Part shown: in pieces, positions 54,136 through 63,101 of the stretch
How the letters are laid out: every line of letters begins with the position of its first letter
How positions within the stretch are numbered: the first letter of the stretch is position 1
Assembly: GCA_000333855.2 (NCBI GenBank)
Contig: CM007348.1
Coordinates: 944,504 to 1,008,503, forward strand
Origin: Endotrypanum monterogeii
Taxonomy: Eukaryota > Euglenozoa > Kinetoplastea > Trypanosomatida > Trypanosomatidae
Direction of reading: 5' to 3'
Length of the DNA: 64,000 bases
Translations under genes and position numbers: made by a program
Notes under the pieces: generated by a model
What the model saw: only the letters and a program-made list of their open reading frames with translations
What the model was told of the DNA's origin: nothing
The model's database searches: none

Positions 54136-54362
54136 GTGCTCTACAGGGGGCAGAGGAAGCTGGAAAGTCGCCAGCGCTGGACACCCCTACTTCCTCATTT
54201 CTGCAAGCAGGTGAGTAGGTGGCCTCTACATTGGCGTATTGGGAGGTGAGAATGTTCCAATGGGGGGGAGGGTAGGGTACACATCTTCCACCGAAGCACA
54301 CACACGCGAGCGCAGTGGGGGTGCCAATCTCCTGTTACATGTGAAAGCCATCACGTCTTTCA

Positions 54363-55370
54363 TCAAGTCTCCAAGACGGATGAGGCGTGTGAAGAGTTGT
54401 ATGGATTGTGGCGCCACACTAGTCCTGAAGCAGTGGAGCTGAAAGACCTTGACATTATCGGCGATCGCCCCATCAACAACGCACTATTGTCCAGCATTGG
54501 ACTTGGCGCCGTTGCCGCGAGCGCAAGGGGGTCAAAGCGAATTGTCGGTGTGACACCAAGGTTAGCGCTCACACTCATAGGCACCGTCACTGAGGACGCA
54601 AACTGAGAGCGCATCTGCAGCGGAGAGGAAGCAGGGTGGTTCGCTGCTGTATCAAAAACACCCATGAATTCTTCGTGATTAGCTTCGGAGGATCTTCCCA
54701 CGGCCACAACCGGGGCGGGAAGCACCTCCACTTTCTCCGCTTCCCTCCGCTGGGCGATGTCACTGACAACTTGGCGGCACAGGTGCACGAAATTGCATTC
54801 TCCCTCGAAGCGGCAGCAAGGCGATCCATCAGCACCGCTGTGCGCCCGGCACAGAGCCGATGTTGGCACCACTACTTCCAGTAGTGATGACATGCCAACG
54901 GTATTGGCCTGCGCGGCGATGAGAGTGCGCAGTCCATTGGTCACTACTGTCTGACGCAGAGATACCCGCCCCAACGCCACAGCATCGTCATTTCGCACGA
55001 TCACCCACAGGGCTGGATCGACACCGGACTCGTCGCTCGGAGTACCATGAAAGGCGCAACAAGTCGGTTCTGCGAGAGCCTTCGCCCGTAACTCGCGCAC
55101 AACATCAACATTAGCGTGTGCTTGGAAGCAGTTAGTGCCCTGCCGGCACCGACCCTCGAGGAATACTCGGCACAGCGAAGGCACGCCCTGGCGGTGCATT
55201 GCACGTGTCTCCAGCATGAACCCCGTAGGAATAAAAAGGCGCTTGCTGAGAGGGTCGATCACCGCAAATGTTCCTGGTGGAATACCGTCGGTGCTCAAGA
55301 CATTCTGAACGGATCGATGTTCAATACCGCCTTTACGACGGTTACTGTGGCGAGGCATTCTGTCCTCCAT
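54363..55370 (-). CDS. CCCH zinc-finger protein
   Basis: I start at the ATG at 55370 (335 aa, MEDRMPRHSNRR). The frame extends upstream, but those 34 codons derive partly from the GT/CA microsatellite and would give a false hydrophobic leader. One clear CCCH finger is C67-x7-C75-x5-C81-x3-H85 (LCRVFLEGRCRQGTNCFQAH). A second, degenerate finger lies at C174-x11-C186-x5-C192-x3-H196 (CRFEGECNFVHLC). CC-x2-H residues at 104-108 may add a zinc site. CCCH proteins in trypanosomatids are usually mRNA-binding regulators of decay or translation, important because transcription is not individually controlled. The Ser/Pro/Ala-rich C-terminal third lacks a domain. The target mRNAs are unknown. Confidence 0.9.
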   Translation of the reverse strand: MEDRMPRHSNRRKGGIEHRSVQNVLSTDGIPPGTFAVIDPLSKRLFIPTGFMLETRAMHRQGVPSLCRVFLEGRCRQGTNCFQAHANVDVVRELRAKALAEPTCCAFHGTPSDESGVDPALWVIVRNDDAVALGRVSLRQTVVTNGLRTLIAAQANTVGMSSLLEVVVPTSALCRAHSGADGSPCCRFEGECNFVHLCRQVVSDIAQRREAEKVEVLPAPVVAVGRSSEANHEEFMGVFDTAANHPASSPLQMRSQFASSVTVPMSVSANLGVTPTIRFDPLALAATAPSPMLDNSALLMGRSPIMSRSFSSTASGLVWRHNPYNSSHASSVLET

Positions 55371-56116
55371 TTGAGCGCTAGTGAAAGGTAAGAAGAAGGA
55401 GAAAAGAAAGATACACACACACACACACACACAGGCTATGCTTAGGTGCAGCAGCAGTGCCTGTTCGAGCAACGGTGTGTCGATGTCGGTGTGTGTGTGT
55501 GTGAACGAATGCCAGAGATTCCAGGGCTTTCGTGTTGAGGGGGTTCAAATTTGGATTAACGTGGGAAATCCGGGTTAGGATATGTGGATATACCTTGGCG
55601 CTTGTGTGCGTGTAAGTGTGTGTGTGATCATGATGACAGTGTCACGAAAGAGGCGACCAATAGAGAGGGATAAAAAGCATGATATATCAACTTCGAAGTA
55701 GGAGGGGGTGACATCATGCGGCGTGAGTGTCCCTCTCGAGTGCACGATGCCTTCTATCACGCTCGGCAAACATGCGACTCAAGTGCAGATGGGCCATAAA
55801 AACCAAGACCAGTACAGAACCAGCGTTCATCACAAACGTAGAGGAGCACCAAGAGGTGAACGCTGCTGAACCCGAGAGCCTTAGTCGAGTTGTGAACAGC
55901 TCACCAAAAAGTGGTGTAACATCTTGTCACACGCCGCTTTCCTTGAGGACCTTATCAACATCCCAGGTCAACACGTTTATCCTTCATTTATGTTCTCCCT
56001 CCATGAGGTCAATCTTTACTTCTGCGAGCCTCCCGACATGTGTCAGGGTTTCGTCGCCGCACGCCGTGCGACCCGTTGCACGTTTTCATGCCGATGCCCC
56101 CCTATCGCACGACTTA
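55371..56116. other. Spacer upstream of the CCCH gene
   Basis: About 750 bp. A (CA)n array at 55412-55433 and a purine-rich block (55380-55411) sit just upstream of the CCCH start and read on the minus strand as a GT array followed by a polypyrimidine tract. The remainder is U5-40K-like gene 3'UTR. No gene is seen. Confidence 0.6.
55378..55411 (-). promoter_or_regulatory. Predicted spliced-leader acceptor of the CCCH gene
   Basis: On the minus strand the sequence TTCTTTCTCTCCTTCTTC leads through ACCTTTCACT to AG (about 55378-55379), followed by only about seven bases before the ATG. This is a strong polypyrimidine tract but an unusually short leader. Confidence 0.45.
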
Positions 56117-57082
56117 CTACCACTGAAACGCCGATAGCTCGCCACCCTCGCCGCCGCAGAGTACGTAATCCTCTCCGACACAGACACACACGTTCATCAC
56201 TGCCCCGATACGGGCTGTGTGCACTGTACGCGTGGCCCCTCCTACGAAGTCACCCGCGGAGGTCGTAACAATGTCACCTTTTCCGTTGGGCATTACCAGG
56301 GTGTCACGTGGTGCCCACACGCCACGCAACAGCGCCTGGCGTTCATTTACACCCATGTCCGTCGAACCTAGAAGGCGATCTGATGATGATAAGGCAAAGG
56401 GCTGCGTATCAATCATTTGCGCCGTCCCGCTCATTGAATACGTAACCACCCGATCCTGCACAGGGTCTGCCATGATACTAGTGATCCCGGCAAAGCCACA
56501 GAGAATGCTCTCCACCTCCCTCGACCCAGCACGAATATCGAACCAGTGCAACGTTCCACAGATGTCTCCGACAAATAACGAGAAGCCGATAGTTGTCGCA
56601 CTAGTAAGGGGAGCATTGATATTTACACTTGCCACGACTTTTTCGCTTCGCTTGTCACCTGTGACAAGATAGCCATCATCGCCTCCAAAAACAAACGTGT
56701 CTCGTGGCGTCGCCGCCACGCAGTTAATCACTGGCCATGTACACCGACCTCGGACAGAGTATCTAGATGCTGTGAGAAGTCGTGTACCCTTCTCGACATC
56801 CCACAGAGTAGCACATCCGTCACCCTGGGCAACCAGGAGCGCTGTGTCACCACCCCAGGCCGTGTCAACTGCCACGGGACCTCCGGTGTTCATGCAGCAC
56901 ACATTATCAGGCGCTACCCCACCAAAGCGCCACAGCAGCACCGTTCCATCGGCGTCACCGGTAGCGCAAACGCGGCCTCGCCCAGCAGCACACACAACCT
57001 CCTCGGAGTGTCCGTGCAGACTCCAGTACACCGTCTCATCCTTATGCGATGAGGCGGTTGAAGAGGTCACAGCGAGCGCCAT
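56117..57082 (-). CDS. WD40-repeat protein, U5 snRNP 40-kDa-like
   Basis: I start at the ATG at 57082 (321 aa); the eight codons above it open with TTG. The protein is a beta-propeller of divergent WD repeats: LHGHSEEV...GDADGTVLLWRF, AQGDGCATLWDVEKG, FGGDDGYLVTGDKR, VGDICGTLHWFDIRAG, then NERQALLRGVWAPRD and GGEGGELSAF. The layout parallels SNRNP40 (U5-40K): the GHS at repeat 1, TVLLW, the WDVEKGTRLL turn, a PVINCVAATPRD segment where that protein has VNSCYPARRG, a WFDIRAG repeat, and a late LLR.W.P block. U5-40K is part of the U5 snRNP, needed here for trans-splicing of every mRNA. Several repeats lack the canonical GH or WD. Other WD40 proteins cannot be excluded. Confidence 0.85.
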   Translation of the reverse strand: MALAVTSSTASSHKDETVYWSLHGHSEEVVCAAGRGRVCATGDADGTVLLWRFGGVAPDNVCCMNTGGPVAVDTAWGGDTALLVAQGDGCATLWDVEKGTRLLTASRYSVRGRCTWPVINCVAATPRDTFVFGGDDGYLVTGDKRSEKVVASVNINAPLTSATTIGFSLFVGDICGTLHWFDIRAGSREVESILCGFAGITSIMADPVQDRVVTYSMSGTAQMIDTQPFALSSSDRLLGSTDMGVNERQALLRGVWAPRDTLVMPNGKGDIVTTSAGDFVGGATRTVHTARIGAVMNVCVCVGEDYVLCGGEGGELSAFQW

Positions 57083-57617
57083 TAGTGAAATGAGTGTTTT
57101 TGACAAATTGCTTAGCGAGGAGACTAGAATCGTGAAATGAGAGACAGGAGGCGGAAGACAAACACCACCCTACACTATGAAATTTTGTTCTCTAGCCTTT
57201 CGCCAGGCGCATCCTCCTTCAGACGCGCTTTGCCAGAATCCAACCAACTGTGAAGAAACAATCATCAGGAGCAAATGTGCGCCGTAGGAATGGGAAACGT
57301 GGTGCCATCAGAGGCAGCGACTCACACGAAGCGTTGCGCCAGGCAGCAAAGAGGAGAAAGAGGAATAGGTGGAAAGGAAAACCCCACCGTGAAATGAGAT
57401 GAGAGAGACAGCATTCGTAAAGAACAGGCACGTACTCCTGCAAAGGAGTTGGAGTAAAGGGTCGACAAAAGACGCCGTTGTGCTTCCGGTGATATAAAGA
57501 GGTGTGACCCTCTCCACGCACAGCATTCCACACAGCTTACTATCACTCATTGACTGACGATGGGAAGGAGCGCACTCAACAACCAGAGCTGAGTCGTGGT
57601 TATCCTGAGTTAACCTG

Positions 57618-57641
57618 CACACACACACACACACACACACA
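57618..57641. repeat. (CA)n microsatellite
   Basis: A CA array of about 24 bp followed by GA units, about 0.5 kb upstream of the WD40 gene. Confidence 0.9.
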
Positions 57642-59136
57642 AAGAGAGAGACGGTATGCGCACAATGTGAATGCGGGGGGCAAAAGTAGATAGTGGCCGC
57701 ACTCCAAGCTAAGGAAGGGAAAAAAGAAAAAAATAATCTGAGGGCACTCGTTGAGTCAAAAGAGAAACATGTCGGATTTAAAGAGAGCCCTGAAACATCG
57801 AGGCAGCGGCAGGGAAATAGAAATGTCAGGTGGTGCGGGCGACAGACCTTTTCGCGCTGCGGTTGCATGACACCCGGCTTTCTAGATTTCCCCGACCTGA
57901 AAAGCGATAAATGTTTTTTATTATTCTGTTCCTTTACCTGTGGAAAAATAACTCTAACCTCGCTACTCACCCTAAACCCGCCGCTAAATGGCCTCCGATC
58001 TCTCAGCTCATCACATTTCCACGAAGCCTCTGAACAAGCAGAAATAAAGCCGCACACATACAAGCTGTACCACAGAAGAAGAACATCAATTAAAAATAAA
58101 TATATGACTCATCGCCCCACTCTACTCCTGCACGTTAGAAACCTTAACATCACCAACTTACTGGTACACCCTTCATACCACCCTCCCTCTCCTCATCCCG
58201 CCCCACCACTCCGAACGACTCAGGTTTAACCAGAAAAAAAAACGGCAACGAGCCTGGGTAAAAGGTCAACCGGAAAAGAAAGAAAAAAAGAAATGAATAC
58301 AGTAGCCAAGAAGTCGTGAACAGACGAGCTTCAACAAGGTGGGATTAGCCGATGGAACGAAGAAGAAAAGTAAAAGCATCATCGTCGAGATGAGTAGATT
58401 AGTGCCGTTTGCAGGAGGGCGTGCAGAAAGAAAAGGGAATATATTAGGGGTAGAGCTCAAGTGCCCGGACACAATACAGGACACGCGCTTTAGCCGAAAG
58501 GCGAGAAAAGATCGACGACTGGAGAGATCGAAGACGAGTGGCAAACGAAAGAATAGAGGATATTCTTCTAAGAAAAAAAAAAGGTCAGAGCGACGATAAC
58601 ACAAAGATGCTCCCCGATAGCAGCAGCCGTGATACGAATAACCTTCGGCGGTTGAGAGCGGTACAGTGATCCGTGACCCAATTAGTGGGACCCGCGTGTT
58701 CATCGCGTTTATGTTCAGCAAGTCGACAGATGATGTTCAATTTCGTGGAGAAAAAAACATGACTTTGCGCAGTTAGTTTCGAACGAATAAACATTTTCGG
58801 CTACTTGATGCCTACGCGGCGTCGTGGCGGAAACAGCCGTGGAGGGTACATCAATTTATCCGATATGGTGATTGCAGATGATTTCAGGTGACGCAGGCCG
58901 TCGGCCATATACCTGGCCGTTGTTTCTATTGAATCCCACAGTACGGTGAATTTTACGTCGTGAGACTTCGATGCCACAAAAGCTTCGTAATTTCCTTTGT
59001 GCCAAGTGAATACATCTGGTTGTCATGGATACTGACACACTTACCCGCCCCCGCCTCGGAGTGTACTTTTTGCTCCGATCCTCCTGCCCCCCCACCCTCG
59101 CAACACACACAACTCAGTCAATGAAGGCATGAGACG

Positions 59137-59174
59137 CTACGGAACTCGATCCATGGACAGCACAGTGTCCGTAG
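59137..59174. other. Nested inverted repeats
   Basis: CTACGGA (59137-59143) is the reverse complement of TCCGTAG (59168-59174). Inside, GGACA (59155-59159) pairs with TGTCC (59166-59170), sharing three bases with the outer arm, so the two folds are alternatives. Downstream runs a block with a tRNA-like feel, but I could not complete a cloverleaf. Confidence 0.4.
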
Positions 59175-59983
59175 TCAAGAAAAGGGACCCATGAATTGAG
59201 CTAGCATCGACGACCCTCTTGGCTCGAAAATATCTAACCCCCGGGGGGGCTAATGTGCTGGAGAAGAATTTTCTATTTTCACTTCGCCTTGATGGTCAGG
59301 TCGAGTTGATGATCTGCTATATTCCCTGACGGGCGGACAACCAGCGAACGGATGGGAAGGGAAGTCGCTACGGCCTCCCTTCAGCACAAGAGGAGCGACT
59401 TCATGCGGCCTTTTCAACAGAGCTGGGGAAGAGGAGAAATGAATCTGTACACACAAGCTCAACAAAAACAAAAAAGTGCACTCTCTCACTGTTCACGAGT
59501 GTACATGGCACCGAGGCCCAAACTGGGGAAAGCCGACGGAGATAAGCGCTGATGCTTAGCCCTTACAAACACTACTCCTACAGACACCATCATCAAAGTG
59601 ATCCACGCTTTCAGCAGCGCTGCAGCATTTGGTTGAAGCAAGTGACGCAGCAGTCGATGTGTGTCATACAGTGGGCTTTAGAAGTGACGAATTTTATCCT
59701 CCTCATCTCCTGTGAAGCAACCGAGGCCTTGACTAGGAAACCCAGTCGGAGCGGCGCTCTCACTAACCATTCAAAGACGACGACCATCTTCATCTCTCGC
59801 ACGGCGTCTGTAAGATCGCGGAGGTTAGTCTTCTAAACCCCTCTGCACTCATCGAGGATTACGGACGTGGCACAGCCCCCTAGAAACGGCCTTCGTTCTT
59901 ATGGCTCAGGCTGGATTTGCCACACGGAAATATGAGGCCGCTTACCCCATGCTTCTTTGGAGTTGTGCTGACCAGAAGCGTCA

Positions 59984-60020
59984 GAGGCACATAGCCTCAG
60001 TCACCAAAGATCAAGTGACT
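59984..60020. other. Two adjacent hairpins
   Basis: GAGGC-acata-GCCTC (59984-59998) is followed at once by AGTCAC-caaagatcaa-GTGACT (59999-60020). Both are perfect, 5 and 6 bp. Adjacent hairpins with no spacer are uncommon by chance. Confidence 0.45.
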
Positions 60021-62376
60021 CAGCTGTATACAAAGGTCTAGAGGCCACAACAACAGTTCAGGCTAACATTGAAGGCTTTCGTGTATACCCGACGACAAGG
60101 AACTACGCGTATACTACAGATGGGCATCGATCTCACCGCAACTTGTCAGCGAATCGTTATCCGAGTCTGGAGTTGACATAACGACCTTCTCCGTCAATCA
60201 CCCATCCTCCCGCAAAAAATGCATGGCGCACAGTGCCCCGTGCGACAGATGCAGCTCGTTTGTGCGTGGTAGATTTTTGACAGCATCTCGAAGGCGAAAA
60301 AAAAATTCTTTATCAGGATCATGCGATCTTCGGGTTGGAGCGGTGTGCATTCAGAGGAACATTGCCCATAAACAGAAGTTTTCTTGCACCTTAACCTCGG
60401 ACATAGAGTGCCCCCCCCTCCGACAGCATACTCAATCATACGGAAAGAAGACCTTTCGCTGTATCGCATCATCCTCACCTGCCAGTAGCATCACAAAGAC
60501 ATCCGGCCGCAATGCATTGGATCCTTCTCCTCCTATACATGTCAACCGTGATATTGCAGTAAGACAGCCTTTCACTCCCCAGTAGTTTAACGTAGTCTTC
60601 ACGCTTCAGGACGGATGTGCTGCCCGATTCATCATCGAATGACACACGCAACCCTATGAGGAGATAAGCGTAGCACCTCACCTGCTCAGCATCTACATTG
60701 TTGCACAGAAATGCTTTTCTCCCTAATGGTGTGTGACCGAGCACTGGAAAGAGTGCAAATACCAAAGAGGTGTCGATCCTGTTGATTTCATTAGGTATAG
60801 ATACACAAACAAATCACTACGGGCCCTCACGGTGGTAACGCCATCTGTCACACACAGAAGACCTTCGGTAGTGTACCTTGCGATGCATCAACGCATAAGT
60901 GTAAGGCACTGGTCCCTGAAAAAAAAAACCTTGTAGCACAGCACTCGCGGCGCAGATACAGAAACAGATGTCAGCGCGCTCCTCAGTCTCGACGGCGTGC
61001 TCAATATCGCAAGAGGAACTTCTATCAATACGAGGAAAGCCTAGCACCCTTCTGATCCACGCGAGACACCCCGAATGAAGTGGACACGTCACGGCTCGGT
61101 TACAAGCATTCCACAAAAAAAGACGAAAATTTCCCTAAGCAGCGTCAACATTATAGTCACCATACCTCGATGAAACCGAAAACAAGGTTTTCCTTCCCCA
61201 ACCCTTACCCACCCCCCTATTTTTTTGATGGCCTTTTCTTTGATGAACCTCTGCATACTGCAACCACTTTCGGGGTCGAAGCACCCTCCCTCAAACACAC
61301 ATAATTCGCGTGCGCTATACGTTACTGTAGCTATGCATAAATTCCTGTTTTTGTGCTCTGCAGGATGTTTCGCTCACCTAACATGGAGCACGCCTGGAAA
61401 TCTCTGGCACGCGCACATCATACCCAGTGTTCCATAATATCTATGCATAGTTTCTCTGCGTAGGCCTCAGGTGTGGTCATGTATTCTTTTCGGAACAACA
61501 GCAGTAGCCCAGAAGCCTGAAAGGCGTGCAGATATGAGAATGATAGAGAAAAAGAAAGGGAAAGAGGAGAAAAAAAATTGAAGCAGAGCTGGAGTACAAA
61601 AAGAAAAGAGAATAACGTGAATGGAGGGGGTAACGGGAAGAAAAGGCAACATCATCGCACAAATTCGGAGGCATATAGGAGTAAGTTGAGCAGGTACACT
61701 ATATGGAGTCCTTTTTCATATCTGATCGGAGTACAAACAAATGCCTTTGGTCACTTTCGAAGACCACCCTAGAACAAAAGCTAATCCGGCGTGCACCATT
61801 ATCGTAGATAAGTCGCACACAGCCGCAGCAGTATGCAGCAGCCCCGTTGCTACGACACGATGTTCATTTTTTCTAAGCAGCAGGATGTCATTTTATCGAA
61901 ACCACGAGAGCCGAAATCTTCTGTGGGCAATTAAAAAAATTGCGGTGCAGAAGACTACATTTACCCCACTTATACGCTCCGCATATTTATGCCTTTGTTC
62001 GCCTCAGTATTCTATCAGCATCTCGCTCACAACAAAATCGATAGATAAAAAGTCTTCTCGGGAGTAAAGAGAAGAGAAACGGAGTGTTAGAATCCGGTTG
62101 CAGCTCCATACACTCTTTTTTTATATCCGAGAAAACTGCTACCTGCATAGAAAAGAGAACTAAAATCCTCCCGTCATTAGATCGATGGACAATGCCAGCG
62201 AAAAAGTGCTCGATCAAAAAAGAACGGCAACCGGAACGCACCAATACATTTTTTTTTTTCGTTCGTGTTGGACGATTTCACTCTCTCCGCCTATCCCCCC
62301 CCCGCCTGCTCGCCCGATATCGTTCCGCGCACCTCCTTCCTAGTGAGGGAGCTGTATGTACCTTCACAGCACTTGC

Positions 62377-62408
62377 CGTGCCTTGAGGTGAAGTGACCTC
62401 AAGGCACG
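62377..62408. other. Perfect 13-bp hairpin
   Basis: CGTGCCTTGAGGT (62377-62389), loop GAAGTG (62390-62395), ACCTCAAGGCACG (62396-62408). All 13 pairs are exact. It lies about 330 nt downstream of the stop codon of the 121-aa gene, so it would be part of that gene's 3'UTR RNA, or of the spacer. This is the strongest hairpin I found in the window. Confidence 0.7.
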
Positions 62409-62735
62409 AAAGCGGCTGCACGCTAAATAAAACGACGAGAAACTCGGGCACGTAAAGAGTAACAGGCGAGAAAAAGGGATCATGAGAGCAGGAAGAAGAA
62501 GCAGATGAGACCGCAGACAAATATGTTGTAGATAAGGGTAAAAGAAGAACAGTATACTACGTTGTCTGCAACGCGAGAACGAAGAAGAGTTAGAATATTT
62601 GCCTCTGGATTGGTCGTCTGAAGGTATTTATAAACTCAAAAAAGCCATTGAATACGCGTATCATGTGCCGCCATAACGGCAGGCTGAGTAACCTTGGAGA
62701 GATCGGATAATGATATGTGGTGGAAAAGAGCCACC

Positions 62736-63101
62736 CTAGCTCTCCAAAATCCCCAAAGCAGCGACATCAAACAGTTCATCATCAACATAATCTACGAAAT
62801 TCTTTTGTAGGAAATTTCTCAGAGCGTCACCACTGAGTTCACAACCTTCAAGAAGGACTGCATCCTCCCGATCTTGTGATCCCTCCATGTGAACTGAGTC
62901 GTCTCTGTGCGAAGATGAAGTCTCGGCGCTCTCTTCTGAGTGTTTATCTGGTAAAAAGACCTTTGCCTCCTGCCTCTTTAGCGCAGGCATCTGAGAAACG
63001 GTGGCCTGTTTCTCTGCCAATGGTGCTGGAGAAACGCTCCTTCGGCTACTGGGTGCTGGCGAGGGGGTCTCGGCTCGGCCCCGTTTCACTCCTCGATTCA
63101 T
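62736..63101 (-). CDS. Small protein with basic head and acidic tail, 121 aa
   Basis: I do not recognise this protein. The first ATG in the frame is at 63101 (MNRGVKRGRAETPSPAPS); the 44 codons above open with TTG. The N-terminus is basic with a KRGR nuclear-localisation-like patch and Ser-Pro repeats (SPAPSS, SVSPAP) that could be phosphorylated. The middle is hydrophilic, rich in Ser, Glu and Asp. The last 31 residues are predicted helical with alternating acidic and bulky hydrophobic residues (FLQKNFVDYVDDELFDVAAL), ending in GILES. The gene sits between two gene-poor stretches and is the first in the transcription order here. A nuclear protein that docks through its C-terminal helix is a reasonable guess. 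Small size makes the call less certain. Confidence 0.6.
   Translation of the reverse strand: MNRGVKRGRAETPSPAPSSRRSVSPAPLAEKQATVSQMPALKRQEAKVFLPDKHSEESAETSSSHRDDSVHMEGSQDREDAVLLEGCELSGDALRNFLQKNFVDYVDDELFDVAALGILES

Larger units (their letters stand above)
48866..54362. other. 5.5-kb gene desert with dispersed repeat and assembly gap
   Basis: Between the CCCH gene and the transporter I find no gene I can support. It contains a tandem set of perfect hairpins (51146-51204), the second dispersed repeat copy (51624-52166) with a 100-N gap, a CA run near 52430-52443, a (TA)n array at 53157-53191, a (CA)n array at 53770-53794 and a compound (TA)n(GT)n array at 54072-54134. Scattered frames of up to 180 codons are built from microsatellites or lie antisense. 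Confidence 0.6.
57083..62735. other. 5.6-kb gene desert
   Basis: No gene that I can support lies here, despite the length. It has a (CA)n array at 57618-57641, A-runs near 57.7, 58.2 and 61.5 kb, an inverted-repeat block at 59137-59174, two adjacent hairpins at 59984-60020, and a perfect 13-bp hairpin at 62377-62408. The sequence looks more AT-rich than the genes. Frames of 80-250 codons on the minus strand are broken, low-complexity or start from non-ATG codons. Confidence 0.6.

Noticed and set aside
53698..54249. Plus-strand frame of 183 codons
   Set aside because: Much of it is translated CA, TA and GT repeats (HTHTHT, YIYIY, VCVCV).
55371..55472. Apparent hydrophobic leader on the CCCH gene
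   Set aside because: It comes from reading through the GT/CA microsatellite upstream of the ATG at 55370; the protein should be non-secreted.
57308..58063. Minus-strand frame of 251 codons
   Set aside because: It includes residues translated from a (CA)n array, is Cys/Phe/Ser-rich without pattern and matches no family I know.
60475..60765. Minus-strand frame of 96 codons with fairly normal amino-acid use
   Set aside because: It starts from TTG with no upstream ATG, and neighbouring frames do not join to it. A relic of a gene is possible but unsupported.
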